Shown here in pieces: positions 7,470-17,098 of a DNA stretch of 64,000 nucleotides. The stretch's first letter is position 1; the number at the start of each line of letters is the position of its first letter. This DNA is from Curtobacterium flaccumfaciens (lineage in GTDB: Bacteria; Actinomycetota; Actinomycetes; Actinomycetales; Microbacteriaceae), in NCBI RefSeq assembly GCF_004361695.1, contig NZ_SNVW01000002.1, positions 186,001-250,000 on the forward strand. Reading direction: 5' to 3'. The notes under the pieces were generated by a model, which had not been told where the DNA came from, searched no databases, and saw nothing but the letters and a program-made list of their open reading frames with translations. The position numbers were made by a program, and so were the translations under genes.

Positions 7470-10034
7470 ATGTCTGCCCAGAAGACGTCTGCCTCGCGGA
7501 CCAAGCCCGTCTCTGCAGTCGGCGCCTTCGTCGGTTTCGTCGGTTTCAGCGTGCTCGCCGGCCTGCTCGTCACGATCGGTGTCACCCCGGCGATCGCGGT
7601 CGCCGGTGTCACGACCACCTCGACGATCGGCGTGTTCGAGTCCCTGCCGGAGTACATCGAGATCGGTGACCTCCCGCAGCGCAACGAGCTGTACGCGTAC
7701 TCGAACGGCAAGCCCGTCAAGCTCGCGACGGTCTACGACCAGAACCGCGAAGAGCTGAAGTTCGACCAGATCAGCGACCAGCTGAAGAACGCGGCGATCG
7801 ACGGCGAGGACAAGCGCTTCTACGACCACGGCGGCGTCGACGTGACCTCGCTCGTCCGCGCGGGCGTCGGTTCGCTCGCCGGCGGGCTCGGCGAGTCCGG
7901 CGGTGGCTCGACCCTGACGATGCAGCTCGTCCGCAACATCAAGATGAACCAGGCGCTCGAGCTCCCCACGCAGGAAGAGCGTCTCAAGGCGTACAACGAC
8001 GCCGTCGAGCAGACCATCCCCCGCAAGCTCGAGGAGATGAAGCTCGCGATCGGCCTCGCGAAGAAGTACACCCACAAGGAGATCCTGACCGGGTACCTCA
8101 ACATCGCGTACTTCGGCGACCAGACCTACGGCGTGCAGGCCGCCGCGCAGCACTACTACAACAAGAGCGCCACCGACCTCACCCCGGCCGAGGCAGCCTC
8201 GATCCTGGCGATCGTGCAGTCCCCGAACACGCGCAACCTGTCGAACCCGAAGTACTACGAGGCCAACGTCGCGCGACGCAACGTCATCCTCAAGTCGATG
8301 TACGCGCAGAAGCACCTGACGAAGGCCGACTACGACAAGGCCGTCGCGTCGAGCCCGAAGGACTACGTCCACCTCACCGAGCCGAAGCAGGGCTGCCAGT
8401 CGGCGGCCGGCAACGGCGCGCAGTTCTTCTGCGACTACGCGGTGAAGGTCGTCAAGCAGATGTCCCAGCTGGGCAGCTCCGACAAGGCCCGCGCCACCGC
8501 GTGGCGCAACGGTGGCTACAAGATCCAGACCACCCTCGACATCAACCTGAACGGGCAGCAGAAGGACCTGCTGAACACCTACGACCCGAAGACGGAGACC
8601 CGCCTGCAGCTCGGCGGTGCCCTCAACTCGGTCGAGACGACGACCGGGCGCATCCTCACGATGGCCCAGAACAAGGACTACGACCAGTCCCTGCAGTCGC
8701 CGCCGAGCTCCACCTCGATCAACTACAGCGTGGACAAGGAGTACGGCGGGTCCATCGGTTTCCAGGTGGGATCGACGTACAAGGTGTTCACCCTGCTCGA
8801 CTGGCTGAAGGCCGGCCACGGGCTCAGCGAGAGCGTCAACGGGACACCGCACAACACCTCGCAGTGGACGCAGTGCAAGGAGACGATCAACTCGGCCTGG
8901 GCGCCGAAGAACGACTCCGCGGGTGAGAACGGCATGTTCACCGTGGCCCGTGCCACCGCGCTCTCCGTGAACGCGGCGTTCGCGTCGATGGCGGCGAAGC
9001 TCGACCTGTGCGACATCCGGCAGACCGCGCAGGACCTCGGCGTCCACTCGGCCGACGAGAAGACCGAGCTGAACGCGTACCCGTCCTCGATCCTCGGCAC
9101 GAACAACATCGCGCCGCTGACGATGGCCTCCGCCTACGCGACCATCGCGAACAACGGCACGTACTGCTCGCCGATCGCGATCGACAAGATCACCAACGCC
9201 GCCGGCAAGGACCTCGGCGGTCAGCCGAAGCAGTGCAAGCAGGTGCTCGACCCGAGCGTCGCGGCGACCGCCGCGTACGCCCTGCGCGGCACCATCCAGT
9301 ACGGCACCGCGGTCGGCGCCCAGACCGCCGACGGCACGCAGCTGTTCGCGAAGACGGGTACCACCGACGACGCCGACCAGATCTGGCTCGTCGGTGCCAG
9401 CTCCAAGGTCGCCACGGCGTACTGGCAGGGCAACACGGACGGCGCCAAGACCAACCTCCGGCACTACTACTCCGGAGCGGGCTACGGCTCGTACGCCTCG
9501 CAGCGTGCGCACGTCTGGCAGCAGGCGATGACCCCGATCAACCAGCTCCACCCGGCGGACCCGTTCCCGACCCCGTCGTCGACCGCGCTCCGCGGCAACA
9601 GCGTCAACGTCCCCTCGGTCGCCGGCAAGACGACGGACGAGGCACGCTCGGTGCTCGCGGGTGCCGGCTTCACCTACGTCGACGGCGGGACCCAGCCGGG
9701 CGGCGGCGCTGCCGGCACGGTGTCGTCGACCTCGCCGGCAGCCGGTGCGCTGCTGTCGACCGGCTCGAGCGTCACGGTGTACACCTCCGACGGATCCCAG
9801 GCGACCGTGCCCGCGGTGACCGGCAAGAGCGTGCAGGACGCCCGCAAGGACATCGGTGCCGCCGGCTTCACGAAGATCGCCGTCGCCGATTCGTTCCAGA
9901 AGGGCAACGGCGACAACCAGTGCACCGTCGCCTCGGTCGACCCGGGCGCCGGGACGAACACGAGCAAGGACACCACGGTGTCGGTCACGCTGTTCGGCGA
10001 CAAGAACGGCAAGGCGCCCAAGGACTGCAAGTGA
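7470..10034 (+). CDS. ponA: Bifunctional class A penicillin-binding protein with PASTA domains
   Basis: Peptidoglycan glycosyltransferase/transpeptidase, 854 residues. Order: short cytoplasmic tail, one transmembrane segment (about 17-46), GT51 glycosyltransferase (catalytic Glu113 in EDKRFYDHGG; GGSTLTMQLVRN), transpeptidase domain (Ser435 in STYK; SVN at 499-501; Lys628 in KTGT), and two C-terminal PASTA repeats (from about residue 710) that in relatives bind muropeptides or lipid II. It resembles mycobacterial PonA2 in this design and in its neighbours. An in-frame ATG at 7428 was rejected because the TAGGCT box lies between it and the chosen start. The stop overlaps the next gene as GTGA. 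Confidence 0.95.
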   Translation: MSAQKTSASRTKPVSAVGAFVGFVGFSVLAGLLVTIGVTPAIAVAGVTTTSTIGVFESLPEYIEIGDLPQRNELYAYSNGKPVKLATVYDQNREELKFDQISDQLKNAAIDGEDKRFYDHGGVDVTSLVRAGVGSLAGGLGESGGGSTLTMQLVRNIKMNQALELPTQEERLKAYNDAVEQTIPRKLEEMKLAIGLAKKYTHKEILTGYLNIAYFGDQTYGVQAAAQHYYNKSATDLTPAEAASILAIVQSPNTRNLSNPKYYEANVARRNVILKSMYAQKHLTKADYDKAVASSPKDYVHLTEPKQGCQSAAGNGAQFFCDYAVKVVKQMSQLGSSDKARATAWRNGGYKIQTTLDINLNGQQKDLLNTYDPKTETRLQLGGALNSVETTTGRILTMAQNKDYDQSLQSPPSSTSINYSVDKEYGGSIGFQVGSTYKVFTLLDWLKAGHGLSESVNGTPHNTSQWTQCKETINSAWAPKNDSAGENGMFTVARATALSVNAAFASMAAKLDLCDIRQTAQDLGVHSADEKTELNAYPSSILGTNNIAPLTMASAYATIANNGTYCSPIAIDKITNAAGKDLGGQPKQCKQVLDPSVAATAAYALRGTIQYGTAVGAQTADGTQLFAKTGTTDDADQIWLVGASSKVATAYWQGNTDGAKTNLRHYYSGAGYGSYASQRAHVWQQAMTPINQLHPADPFPTPSSTALRGNSVNVPSVAGKTTDEARSVLAGAGFTYVDGGTQPGGGAAGTVSSTSPAAGALLSTGSSVTVYTSDGSQATVPAVTGKSVQDARKDIGAAGFTKIAVADSFQKGNGDNQCTVASVDPGAGTNTSKDTTVSVTLFGDKNGKAPKDCK

Positions 10035-10987
10035 CCCGCGGTCGCGCCGCGCTCGGCATCGTCGCAGCGGGCGCGGCCGTGGGCGCCGCGACGGCTGCCT
10101 GGGGCACGCTCGTCGAACGGCGTCGCTTCGGCATCCGGTGGGAGACCGTCCCGGTCCTCCCGCCGGGGTCGCGCGACGTGACGGTCCTGCACCTCTCGGA
10201 CATCCACATGGCGCCGTGGCAGGCGGACAAGCAGCAGTGGCTCCGCGACCTGAGCCTCGTCGAGCCGGACTTCGTCGTGAACACCGGGGACAACCTCGGA
10301 CACCCGACGGCCAACGCCGCGGTCGAGTACGCACTCGAGCCGTTCCGCGGTGTCCCGGGAGCGTTCGCGTACGGCTCGAACGACTTCTACGGCCCGACGC
10401 CGCGGAACCCGTTCAAGTACTTCTCCGGCCCGAGCCGGCACCACCCCGGTCACCGCGCGGTCGAGCTCGACATCGACCGCCAGACCGCGTTCTTCGAGTC
10501 GCTGGGGTGGCTCGACGTGAACGACCAGGCGCACGCGATCGAGCTCCGCGGATCGCGGTTCGAGCTGTTCGGCACCTCGGACGCCCACCGTGACTGGGAC
10601 CGGCTCGACCTGCTGCCCACGAACGTCGACGAGATGCGCAGCGACGTGCCGTGGTCGGAGGACGAGGACGGCCCCTCCCCCGTCGCGATCGGCATCACGC
10701 ACGCGCCCTACCGCCGGGTGCTCGACGCCTTCGTCACCCAGGGTGCCGACATCGTGTTCGCCGGACACACCCACGGCGGACAGGTGCAGGTGCCGGGCGT
10801 CGGTGCCCTCGTGACCAACTGCGACCTGCCGCGACGGTACGTCAGCGGCCTGCACAAGTGGCAGCACCGCGGGCAGTGGTCGTGGCTCGAGGTCTCGGCG
10901 GGCCTCGGCACGTCGATCTACGCGCCCGTCCGGTTCGCCTGCCGTCCCGAAGCCGTGGTCGTCACCCTGACGGCGCGGACCGACTGA
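10031..10987 (+). CDS. Membrane-anchored metallophosphoesterase
   Basis: 318-residue calcineurin-like phosphoesterase with an N-terminal signal anchor (residues 5-26). The five metal-binding motifs are present: LSDIHM, NTGDN, GSND (in place of GNHD), ITHAP, and AGHTHGGQ. The Gly-Ser-Asn-Asp variant keeps the Asn ligand. The GTG start overlaps the ponA stop, so it is translationally coupled to the cell-wall synthase. The same pair occurs in mycobacteria as I recall (Rv3682-Rv3683). The substrate is unknown; a cell-envelope phosphodiester is a guess from context. Confidence 0.9.
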   Translation: MTRGRAALGIVAAGAAVGAATAAWGTLVERRRFGIRWETVPVLPPGSRDVTVLHLSDIHMAPWQADKQQWLRDLSLVEPDFVVNTGDNLGHPTANAAVEYALEPFRGVPGAFAYGSNDFYGPTPRNPFKYFSGPSRHHPGHRAVELDIDRQTAFFESLGWLDVNDQAHAIELRGSRFELFGTSDAHRDWDRLDLLPTNVDEMRSDVPWSEDEDGPSPVAIGITHAPYRRVLDAFVTQGADIVFAGHTHGGQVQVPGVGALVTNCDLPRRYVSGLHKWQHRGQWSWLEVSAGLGTSIYAPVRFACRPEAVVVTLTARTD

Positions 10988-11090
10988 GGCACCCCGGTAC
11001 GACGCGCCCGGGAGTTCGCCCGATGGTCACGACCACACCGGATCATCGGATAGACTTCTGGGGTTGCTCCGGTACGGAGTGACCACACCG

Positions 11091-11165
<75 letters not shown>

Positions 11166-11185
11166 ACTGTGTTGAGACAGTACGA

Positions 11186-11219
11186 AGTAGGCCCTGGTTC
11201 TCCGGAACCAGGGCCTACT
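11186..11219 (+). terminator. Intrinsic terminator of tRNA-Pro
   Basis: A perfect 15-bp stem (agtaggccctggttc/gaaccagggcctact) with a 4-nt loop, followed by gctttgt. It lies 22 nt after the tRNA. Confidence 0.9.
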
Positions 11220-11317
11220 GCTTTGTGCCCCGGTTCCCATGCCGTCGTGTGCCCGTGGACACATGCGGTCGTCGTCCACACTGGGGAGCGACCGGGCCGG
11301 GATACGCTCGGGACGCC

Positions 11318-12343
11318 ATGGAGATCCCCGCACCGCTGACCGCCGTCCTGACGCAGATCGGCGCCCGGTTCCCCGAGCTCGCCCACGACCCGGTCCTCGC
11401 GCAGAACCTGCTCGAGAACGTCACGTCGATGGTCGCCGAGGCGCACGAGCGGTACGCGGACGGTGCCGACGGCAGTGTCGTCAGCGACCGCTACCTCGAC
11501 CCTGCCCACCTCGCGACGGGCGCACTGCACGCCGAGCACGCGCAGCACCCGGCCGGTGCGATGCTCGCGGCAGAGGTCCTCTACGACGCCTACCTGCCGG
11601 TGTTCGTCGACGAGGTGCACGCCACCACCACGGACGAGGTCCTCCGCGCCACCCGGGCCCTCCACGCCGCGATCTGGAGCCGCTTCCCCGCCGGGGCGAT
11701 CGCGTACACCGAGGCCCTCCGGCAGCGCGTGACGACCGCGAACCTCGACTCCCGTACCCGGATCGCGCGGGACCTGCACGACCGCGTCGCCCACGGCGTG
11801 CTGGCCGGTCTGCAGCGGCTCGACCTGGTGCTGCTGACCGATCCACCCGCCGACGACCGCACGGAGCAGCTGGAGGCCGCAGGACGGCTGCTCCGCGGTG
11901 CCCTCGCCGATGTGCAGGACCTCGCCGTCGCCCTGCACGCCCGCGTCGGTGACGACCTGCTCGACGACGCCGTCCGCCGGCACGTCGCCGATCTGTTCCC
12001 CGACGACGAGCGGCTGACGGTCACGACCACGGGGTCCCCGGCGACGCTGCCGAACTGGAAGTCCGAAGAGGCCCTGACCATCGTGCTCGAGGCGCTCACC
12101 AACCGCCGGAAGCACGCCCGGGGCTCCCGGTGCCGGGTGGAGTTCACCTGGTCCGACGTCGACGTGGTCGTCTCCGTCGTCGACGACGGTCCCGGGTTCG
12201 ACGCGAGCCGTCGTCCGGACGGCCGCCTCGGTCAGCACACGATGCGTGAACGCGCCGCGGTCATCGGCGCCGTGCTCGACGTCGAGAGCGCTCCCGGTGC
12301 CGGCACGACCGTCCGCCTCACCGTCCCGAAGGGCTCGATGTGA
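11318..12343 (+). CDS. Soluble NarL-type sensor histidine kinase
   Basis: 341 residues with no membrane segment, so a cytoplasmic sensor. The N-terminal 140 residues are an unrecognised helical sensory region. The DHp domain has RTRIARDLHDRVAHG with phospho-acceptor His154, followed by an HATPase_c domain (N-box ALTNRRKHA with an unusual Arg-Arg before the Lys; G1 VVDDGPGFD; C-terminal GTTVRLTV). The ATG at 11318 is chosen because TACGCT (11303-11308) is placed as a -10 box and the upstream in-frame extension covers that promoter. The stop overlaps the regulator start as GTGA. Confidence 0.88.
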   Translation: MEIPAPLTAVLTQIGARFPELAHDPVLAQNLLENVTSMVAEAHERYADGADGSVVSDRYLDPAHLATGALHAEHAQHPAGAMLAAEVLYDAYLPVFVDEVHATTTDEVLRATRALHAAIWSRFPAGAIAYTEALRQRVTTANLDSRTRIARDLHDRVAHGVLAGLQRLDLVLLTDPPADDRTEQLEAAGRLLRGALADVQDLAVALHARVGDDLLDDAVRRHVADLFPDDERLTVTTTGSPATLPNWKSEEALTIVLEALTNRRKHARGSRCRVEFTWSDVDVVVSVVDDGPGFDASRRPDGRLGQHTMRERAAVIGAVLDVESAPGAGTTVRLTVPKGSM

Positions 12344-13038
12344 CCACCGACAGCGCCACCGCCGGCACCACCGCCGGCGCCACCGTCCAGGCCACCGGGG
12401 CCACCGGGGCCGCGAGGGTGACCACCGTCACGCACGTCGCGATCGTCGACGACCACCGGCTCTTCCGCGAGGGGCTCGCGACGATCCTGTCCGCCGTGCC
12501 CACCATCCGCGTGGTCGCGCACGGGGAGCGCCCGTCCGACGTGCTCGACTCCCCCGAGGCCGCGGCGATCGACGTCCTGCTCCTGGATGTCGAGCTCGAC
12601 GGACCGCCGGCGCGCACCACGATCGCGACGGTGCGACGGAACCACCCTGGACTTGCCGTCGTGGTGCTCACCATGCACCGTGACGCCGTGCTGCGTCGGG
12701 CCCTGCTCGACGCCGGCGCGGTGGACTTCGTGACGAAGGACACCCCGAGCCGCGAACTCGTCGACCGGATCGTCCGGGCCACCAGCGCGGACGCGGCGCC
12801 GGTCACGTTCCCGATCGACCTCGTCACCGAGGCGCGGGCGGGCACGCCGCTGAGTGATCGCGAACTCGAGGTCCTGCGCCTCGTGGCGGCCGCGCGCTCG
12901 AACGCCGAGATCGCTACGGACCTCGGGCTGGCGATCGGCACGGTGAAGCGCCACGTGTACAACGTGTTCCGGAAGCTCGACGTGGGCTCCCGCGTGGCCG
13001 CGGTCGCCGCCGCGACCCGCCTCGGCCTGCTGGCGTAG
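12340..13038 (+). CDS. NarL/LuxR-type response regulator
   Basis: 232 residues. The receiver domain has Asp37-Asp38 (IVDDHR), phospho-acceptor Asp83 (LLLDVELDG), Thr in VVLTMH and Lys in FVTKDT. A LuxR-type helix-turn-helix follows (LSDRELEVLRLVAAARSNAEIATDLGLAIGTVKRHV...). The GTG at 12340 overlaps the kinase stop. It gives an odd Ala/Thr/Gly-rich N-terminal extension of about 27 residues; a second GTG at 12418 (also GTGACCACC) would start right before the receiver domain and could be the real start. Confidence 0.9.
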   Translation: MTTDSATAGTTAGATVQATGATGAARVTTVTHVAIVDDHRLFREGLATILSAVPTIRVVAHGERPSDVLDSPEAAAIDVLLLDVELDGPPARTTIATVRRNHPGLAVVVLTMHRDAVLRRALLDAGAVDFVTKDTPSRELVDRIVRATSADAAPVTFPIDLVTEARAGTPLSDRELEVLRLVAAARSNAEIATDLGLAIGTVKRHVYNVFRKLDVGSRVAAVAAATRLGLLA

Positions 13039-13085
13039 CCAGCCGCCGGCCGGCGGCCGGCGGGCCGCCCGGCCGCCGGCCGCGG

Positions 13086-13364
13086 ACCGCCCCGCGGGCG
13101 GCCGACGGTCCGCACAACGGAAGTCTTCCCGAGCCGTGCGTTGCCGCGGTTCGGCGCGACTTCGGTTGTGCGAACGCCAACGGAACCGCGCCGGCGGGCG
13201 CGAGCGAGCCCCGCGCGGGCACCGCGACGCCGCCCGGCGGACCGCCCCGCGGGCGGCCGACCGCCCGCACAACCGAAGTCATCCCGAACCGCGCGCTGCC
13301 GCGGTTCGGCGCGACTTCGGTTGTGCGAACGCCAACGGAGCCGCGCCGGCAGGCGCGAGCGAGC
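13086..13364. repeat. Two direct repeats (155-bp spacing), each with an inverted repeat
   Basis: The 375-base gap 13039-13413 has no gene. Units of about 124 bp at 13086-13209 and 13241-13364 are nearly identical. Each contains a 15-bp inverted repeat: cgcacaacggaagtc/gacttcggttgtgcg at 13111-13172 (one mismatch) and a perfect version at 13266-13327. The flanks are extremely GC-rich. The units look like a REP-type extragenic palindrome that has duplicated in tandem, lying after a plus-strand operon and before the end of a minus-strand gene. Confidence 0.8.
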
Positions 13365-13413
13365 GCCGCGAGCCAGCGCCGCGCGCGAGCGCGCCGCCGC
13401 CGCCCCCGCCCCG

Positions 13414-14457
13414 CTAGACCGCGGCGCCCGCCCCCGCGGGCACGAGCCGCCCGGCGGCGTGCAGCCCCGCGACGACGTCGAGCGCCTGGTGCCGGTAGCG
13501 CGCCTGCGCAGCACCCGGCGCCACGATCACGCCGTCGGCCCCCGTGGAGGCCACGAGGGCGTTGATCTTGTCCGCGACCTCGTCGGCGGAGCCGTACGCC
13601 TGCCGCTCGGTGCGGGCCGCGATGAACCGCCGCTCGAGGTCCGAGAACTCGTACGCCCGCGCCTCCTCCATCGAGACCGGCTCGGGCTTCGCGCCCTGCC
13701 GCATCCGGATGAACGAGATCATGCCCGGAGCCGACTGCTCCTCGATCACGGCGGGGTCCTCGTCGGTGACGACCTGCACGCCGATCAGTGCGTTCGGCGT
13801 CTGGCGGAAGCGCGAGGGCCGGAACGAGTCGCGGTACAGCGCGAGCGCCGCCTCGGTGTTGTCCGAGGCGAAGTGGTGCGCGAAGGCGAAGGAGACGCCG
13901 AGCGCCCCGGCGACCTGTGCGCTGTACCCGGAGGACCCGAGCAGCCAGAACTCCGGCACGTCGCCGTAGCCCGGCACCGCGCGGATGCCCGACAACGGGT
14001 TGTCCGAGGACATGCCGGTGAAGAACCCGATCAGGTCGGCGAGACGGTCCGGGAAGTCGTCGACGTCGAGGCGGTCGGTGCGGCGGAGCGCCATCGCGGT
14101 CGCGCCGTCGGTGCCGGGTGCACGTCCGAGCCCCAGGTCGACGCGGTCGCCGTAGAGCGCCCGGAGCGTGCCGAACTGCTCCGCGATCACGAGCGGTGCG
14201 TGGTTCGGCAGCATGACGCCGCCGGACCCGATCCGGATCGTGGACGTCGCGGCTCCGACGGCGCTGAGGAGCACCGCCGGCGCGGAGGACGTGATGCCCG
14301 GCATGCCGTGGTGCTCGGCGACCCAGAAGCGTTCGTAGCCGAGCTTCTCGGCGTGCACCGCCATGTCGATGGAGCCCTGCAGGGCCTCGGTGTTGGACTG
14401 GCCGTACTCGCGCGTCGCGAGGTCGAGGACGGACAAGTGCACGGATGCGTCGCTCAT
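13414..14457 (-). CDS. LLM class (luciferase-like) flavin-dependent monooxygenase
   Basis: 347-residue TIM-barrel oxidoreductase of the bacterial luciferase-like superfamily, using FMN or F420. Family landmarks are [23 protein letters not shown], the [25 protein letters not shown] block, [11 protein letters not shown], and the [29 protein letters not shown] block. It belongs to the EHHG-type subgroup often annotated as MsnO8-like; the substrate cannot be told from sequence. The ATG at 14457 matches the family start ([14 protein letters not shown]). It is separated from the upstream tdk by a hairpin, so it is probably transcribed on its own. Confidence 0.9.
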   Translation of the reverse strand: MSDASVHLSVLDLATREYGQSNTEALQGSIDMAVHAEKLGYERFWVAEHHGMPGITSSAPAVLLSAVGAATSTIRIGSGGVMLPNHAPLVIAEQFGTLRALYGDRVDLGLGRAPGTDGATAMALRRTDRLDVDDFPDRLADLIGFFTGMSSDNPLSGIRAVPGYGDVPEFWLLGSSGYSAQVAGALGVSFAFAHHFASDNTEAALALYRDSFRPSRFRQTPNALIGVQVVTDEDPAVIEEQSAPGMISFIRMRQGAKPEPVSMEEARAYEFSDLERRFIAARTERQAYGSADEVADKINALVASTGADGVIVAPGAAQARYRHQALDVVAGLHAAGRLVPAGAGAAV

Positions 14458-14499
14458 GTGGTCACCAACACCCACCGGCGCACCGTCATTCCGGACCGC

Positions 14500-14551
14500 C
14501 TGACGGACTGGAGGCGCGTGGCGGCCCCGCACCGCGCCTCCAGGCCGTCAG
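14500..14551. terminator. Hairpin terminator after tdk (GGAGGCGCG family)
   Basis: ctgacggactggaggcgcg pairs with cgcgcctccaggccgtcag (one mismatch in 19 bp) around a 14-nt loop. It lies downstream of tdk (ends 14609) and just upstream of the monooxygenase gene. Confidence 0.75.
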
Positions 14552-14608
14552 ACGGTCGCGTCTGCACAGCGCGACCCACGGGGCGACCTGCGTCGACCGG
14601 ACGGGGCG

Positions 14609-15235
14609 TCAGTCGCCGTCGAGGCGGCCGCCGGACTCCGTCAGGTAGCAGTTCGCGCAGAGGGACTCGTACGTGACGTCGACGCCGTCGATGGCGACCT
14701 GGGAGCCGTCGAAGACGAACCGCCCGTCCACCTTGCGGGCGTTGAACACGGCCTTGCGGCCGCACCGGCAGATCGTCTTGAGCTCCTCGAGGGAGTGCGC
14801 GACCTCGAGCAGGCGGGCACTGCCGGGGAACGCCTCGGTGCGGAAGTCGGTGCGGATGCCGTAGGTGATCACCGGGACCTCGTCGAGGACGGCGATCCGG
14901 AGCAAGTCGTCCACCTGACGGGGCGTCAGGAACTGCGCCTCGTCGACGAGCACGCAGCTCACCGGACGGACCATGCCGTCGAGCCGCTCGGACTCGGGGT
15001 CGGTCGCGCCGGCCTCGGTGACCGCGGCGCGGACGTCGGCGTCGGGGCCGAACACGATGTCGACCGTCCGGGTCACCCCGAGCCGCGAGACGATCTCACG
15101 GTCGCCCTTGGTGTCCACCGAGGGCTTCGCGAGCAGGACCCGGTGGCCCCGCTCCTCGTAGTTGTAGGCAGCCTGCAGGAGCCCCGTGCTCTTGCCGCTG
15201 TTCATCGCGCCGTAGCGAAAGTAGAGCTTCGCCAC
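14609..15235 (-). CDS. tdk: Thymidine kinase
   Basis: 208-residue type II thymidine kinase, phosphorylating thymidine with ATP in the salvage pathway. P-loop GAMNSGKST at residues 9-17, Walker B-like region VLVDEAQFL (with the catalytic Glu), ITYGIRTDFRTEAF lasso region, and two zinc-binding Cys pairs (CRC and CANC). It starts at a GTG that overlaps the regulator's stop as TAGTG, so it is the last gene of the two-component operon. That coupling is unusual for tdk. Confidence 0.95.
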   Translation of the reverse strand: MAKLYFRYGAMNSGKSTGLLQAAYNYEERGHRVLLAKPSVDTKGDREIVSRLGVTRTVDIVFGPDADVRAAVTEAGATDPESERLDGMVRPVSCVLVDEAQFLTPRQVDDLLRIAVLDEVPVITYGIRTDFRTEAFPGSARLLEVAHSLEELKTICRCGRKAVFNARKVDGRFVFDGSQVAIDGVDVTYESLCANCYLTESGGRLDGD

Positions 15236-15936
15236 TACGCGAGGAACCCGTCCTCAGCGGCACGACGGATGAGGTCGGACTTCTTCGACGCCGGACGCCC
15301 GACCTTGCTGTACTTCTCGCGCACGCGACGCAGGTAGGTCTTCGCGGTCTCGTACTGCACGTTCATCTGCGCGGCGACCTCGTTCGTCGAGTAGCCGGAC
15401 ACGTACAGGCGCAGCGCCTCTTCCTCGCCGTGGCTGAGCTTCGGCCGCTGGTGCGCGTTCGCCCCGGTCGGCAGCGGGCGCCAGTCGCGCTGCGGCGGGG
15501 TCTCGCGGGCGACGCCCATGATCTCGCGGGCGACGTCCATGACCTCGCGCATCGGCAGCGACTTCGACAGGAACGCGGCGGCGCCGGCGGCCAGTGCGCG
15601 GTCGCGGGACTCACGGCTGTCGACGCTCGACAGGACGATCACCTTCGCGCCGGCGGCACGGCAGGTGCGCACGCGGGCCTCGATCGAGACGGGCTCCTTG
15701 AGCTGGAAGTCGAGGAAGACGAGGTCGGTCGGGAAGTTCTCGCTGTGCACCATCTCGAGCCACGTGTGGGCGGTCAGGGCCAGGTCGAAGTCGAAGGCGT
15801 TCACCGCGATCCAGCTCGACAGGCTGTCCAACAGCACTTCGTGGTCGTCCAGGATCGCCAGCCGCACGCGTCGTGTCCCCGGGTTCGGCAGGGCGGGCGT
15901 GCCCTCCGTGATCCGGCTCGGGTCAGTGCTGGTCAT
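15235..15936 (-). CDS. LuxR-type response regulator
   Basis: 233 residues: receiver domain with Asp30-Asp31, phospho-acceptor Asp76 (LVFLDFQLK), VLSSVDSRES and SKSLP, then a LuxR-type DNA-binding domain (LSHGEEEALRLYVSGYSTNEVAAQMNVQYETAKTYLRRVREKY). The C-terminal helix is followed by an extra Lys/Arg-rich stretch (GRPASKKSDLIRRAAEDGFLA). The start overlaps the upstream kinase-like gene by 14 nt and the stop overlaps tdk. The likely partner is the kinase at 17095-18330. Confidence 0.92.
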   Translation of the reverse strand: MTSTDPSRITEGTPALPNPGTRRVRLAILDDHEVLLDSLSSWIAVNAFDFDLALTAHTWLEMVHSENFPTDLVFLDFQLKEPVSIEARVRTCRAAGAKVIVLSSVDSRESRDRALAAGAAAFLSKSLPMREVMDVAREIMGVARETPPQRDWRPLPTGANAHQRPKLSHGEEEALRLYVSGYSTNEVAAQMNVQYETAKTYLRRVREKYSKVGRPASKKSDLIRRAAEDGFLA

Positions 15937-17098
15937 AGGAGAACCTTAATGCGAGGGCGGAGGGTCGCACGGCGACGTCCAGATCGGGGAACGTCACGCG
16001 GAGGACCGCGAAGTACGGGTCGAAGGTGCGGTGGATGCCGACGTCGGAGGCGGCGACGGCCAGGTCGATGGCGACCGCGACGCGGCGGCTGGCGTCGGTG
16101 TCGTCGGTGTCGTCGGTGTCGCGTGGGGTGCCGTCGGCCCCGGCCGGGCGGATCGTGGCGCGGAAGCCTGCCGGGTCCACGGCGGGGGCCCGGAGCGCGG
16201 CACGGACGAACGTCCGGAGCACCGTCCGCTGGTCGACGTCCAGCGTGGCGATGAGGCCGTCCGGGTCGTCGACCTGGGCCTTGCCGCCCCCGTCGACGGT
16301 CACGGCCTGCTCGAACCAGGTGCGGTCGGCGTCGGCGACCATCGAGCGGCGGATGCCGTCCGCGATCGCCCGTGCCCGCGCGCGGTCCGCGTCGGTGATG
16401 ACGTCCTTCGTGCGGAGCTCGGCGAAGAACGGAGCGACGTCGCGCGCGAGGATCGTCGACCGGTCGTGCTGCACGCTCGCCGCGATGCCGTCCCGCTCGG
16501 CGCGCTCGACCGAGTACGACCCGGCACGGATCTGCACCCGTTCGGCGAGGCCCGCGAACGTCCACGCGAACACCGCGGACGCGGCGGTCAGCACGAGCGT
16601 CGGGGCCGCGGCGAGGAACGCGGCGACGGCGACCGGCACGTGGTGCGGGAACGCCGACGCCGCCGCACCCGCGGTCACGCCGGCGACGACCGCGAGCACG
16701 AGCCCGCCCACCGCCAGGTCGACCCACGGCCGGTAGGGGGCCGTCATCACGATGCCGGTCGCCGCGAGCAGCGTCATGAAGTCGTTGAGGGCGCTCCGGT
16801 CCGGGCCCCACTGCGCCGCGACGCTCGCCACGGTCGCCGCGGCCAGGAGCGCCACGTGCAGGACGAACGCCCACCGCGGGAACGGCGCACGGAACGGGCT
16901 CGAGGCGACGAACACGACGGCTCCGGAGGCGGCCACGAGCAGCACCGTCAGGGCGCTCAGCGTCGGGCTGCCGACGACGTCGCGGCTGAACACCGACACC
17001 AGGAGCGCCCACAGGACCCCGCCCGCGCCGAGGACGATCGCGAGCGGGCGCGACCCCATCGCGCCGAGCGGGTCGTACTGCTGGGCCGTGCGGGTCAC
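15923..17098 (-). CDS. Kinase-like membrane protein lacking an ATPase domain
   Basis: 391 residues. Five to six predicted membrane helices fill residues 18-185. A helical region follows with AERDGIAASVQHDRSTILARD, which resembles a HisKA_3 dimerisation helix; His211 falls at the same residue number as the catalytic His of the upstream kinase. No N-box, G1 or G2 motif of an HATPase domain can be seen afterwards. The C-terminal part contains an Asp-Thr repeat (DTDDTDDTD) encoded by three 9-bp units (16094-16120). The GTG start overlaps the upstream kinase stop as GTGA. I read it as a diverged paralogue that may sense or modulate, but function is unknown. Confidence 0.8.
   Translation of the reverse strand: MTRTAQQYDPLGAMGSRPLAIVLGAGGVLWALLVSVFSRDVVGSPTLSALTVLLVAASGAVVFVASSPFRAPFPRWAFVLHVALLAAATVASVAAQWGPDRSALNDFMTLLAATGIVMTAPYRPWVDLAVGGLVLAVVAGVTAGAAASAFPHHVPVAVAAFLAAAPTLVLTAASAVFAWTFAGLAERVQIRAGSYSVERAERDGIAASVQHDRSTILARDVAPFFAELRTKDVITDADRARARAIADGIRRSMVADADRTWFEQAVTVDGGGKAQVDDPDGLIATLDVDQRTVLRTFVRAALRAPAVDPAGFRATIRPAGADGTPRDTDDTDDTDASRRVAVAIDLAVAASDVGIHRTFDPYFAVLRVTFPDLDVAVRPSALALRFSYDQH

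Noticed and set aside
16094..16120. Three 9-bp gtcggtgtc repeats
   Set aside because: They encode an Asp-Thr tract inside the kinase-like protein; changes in number keep the frame, so no phase switch.
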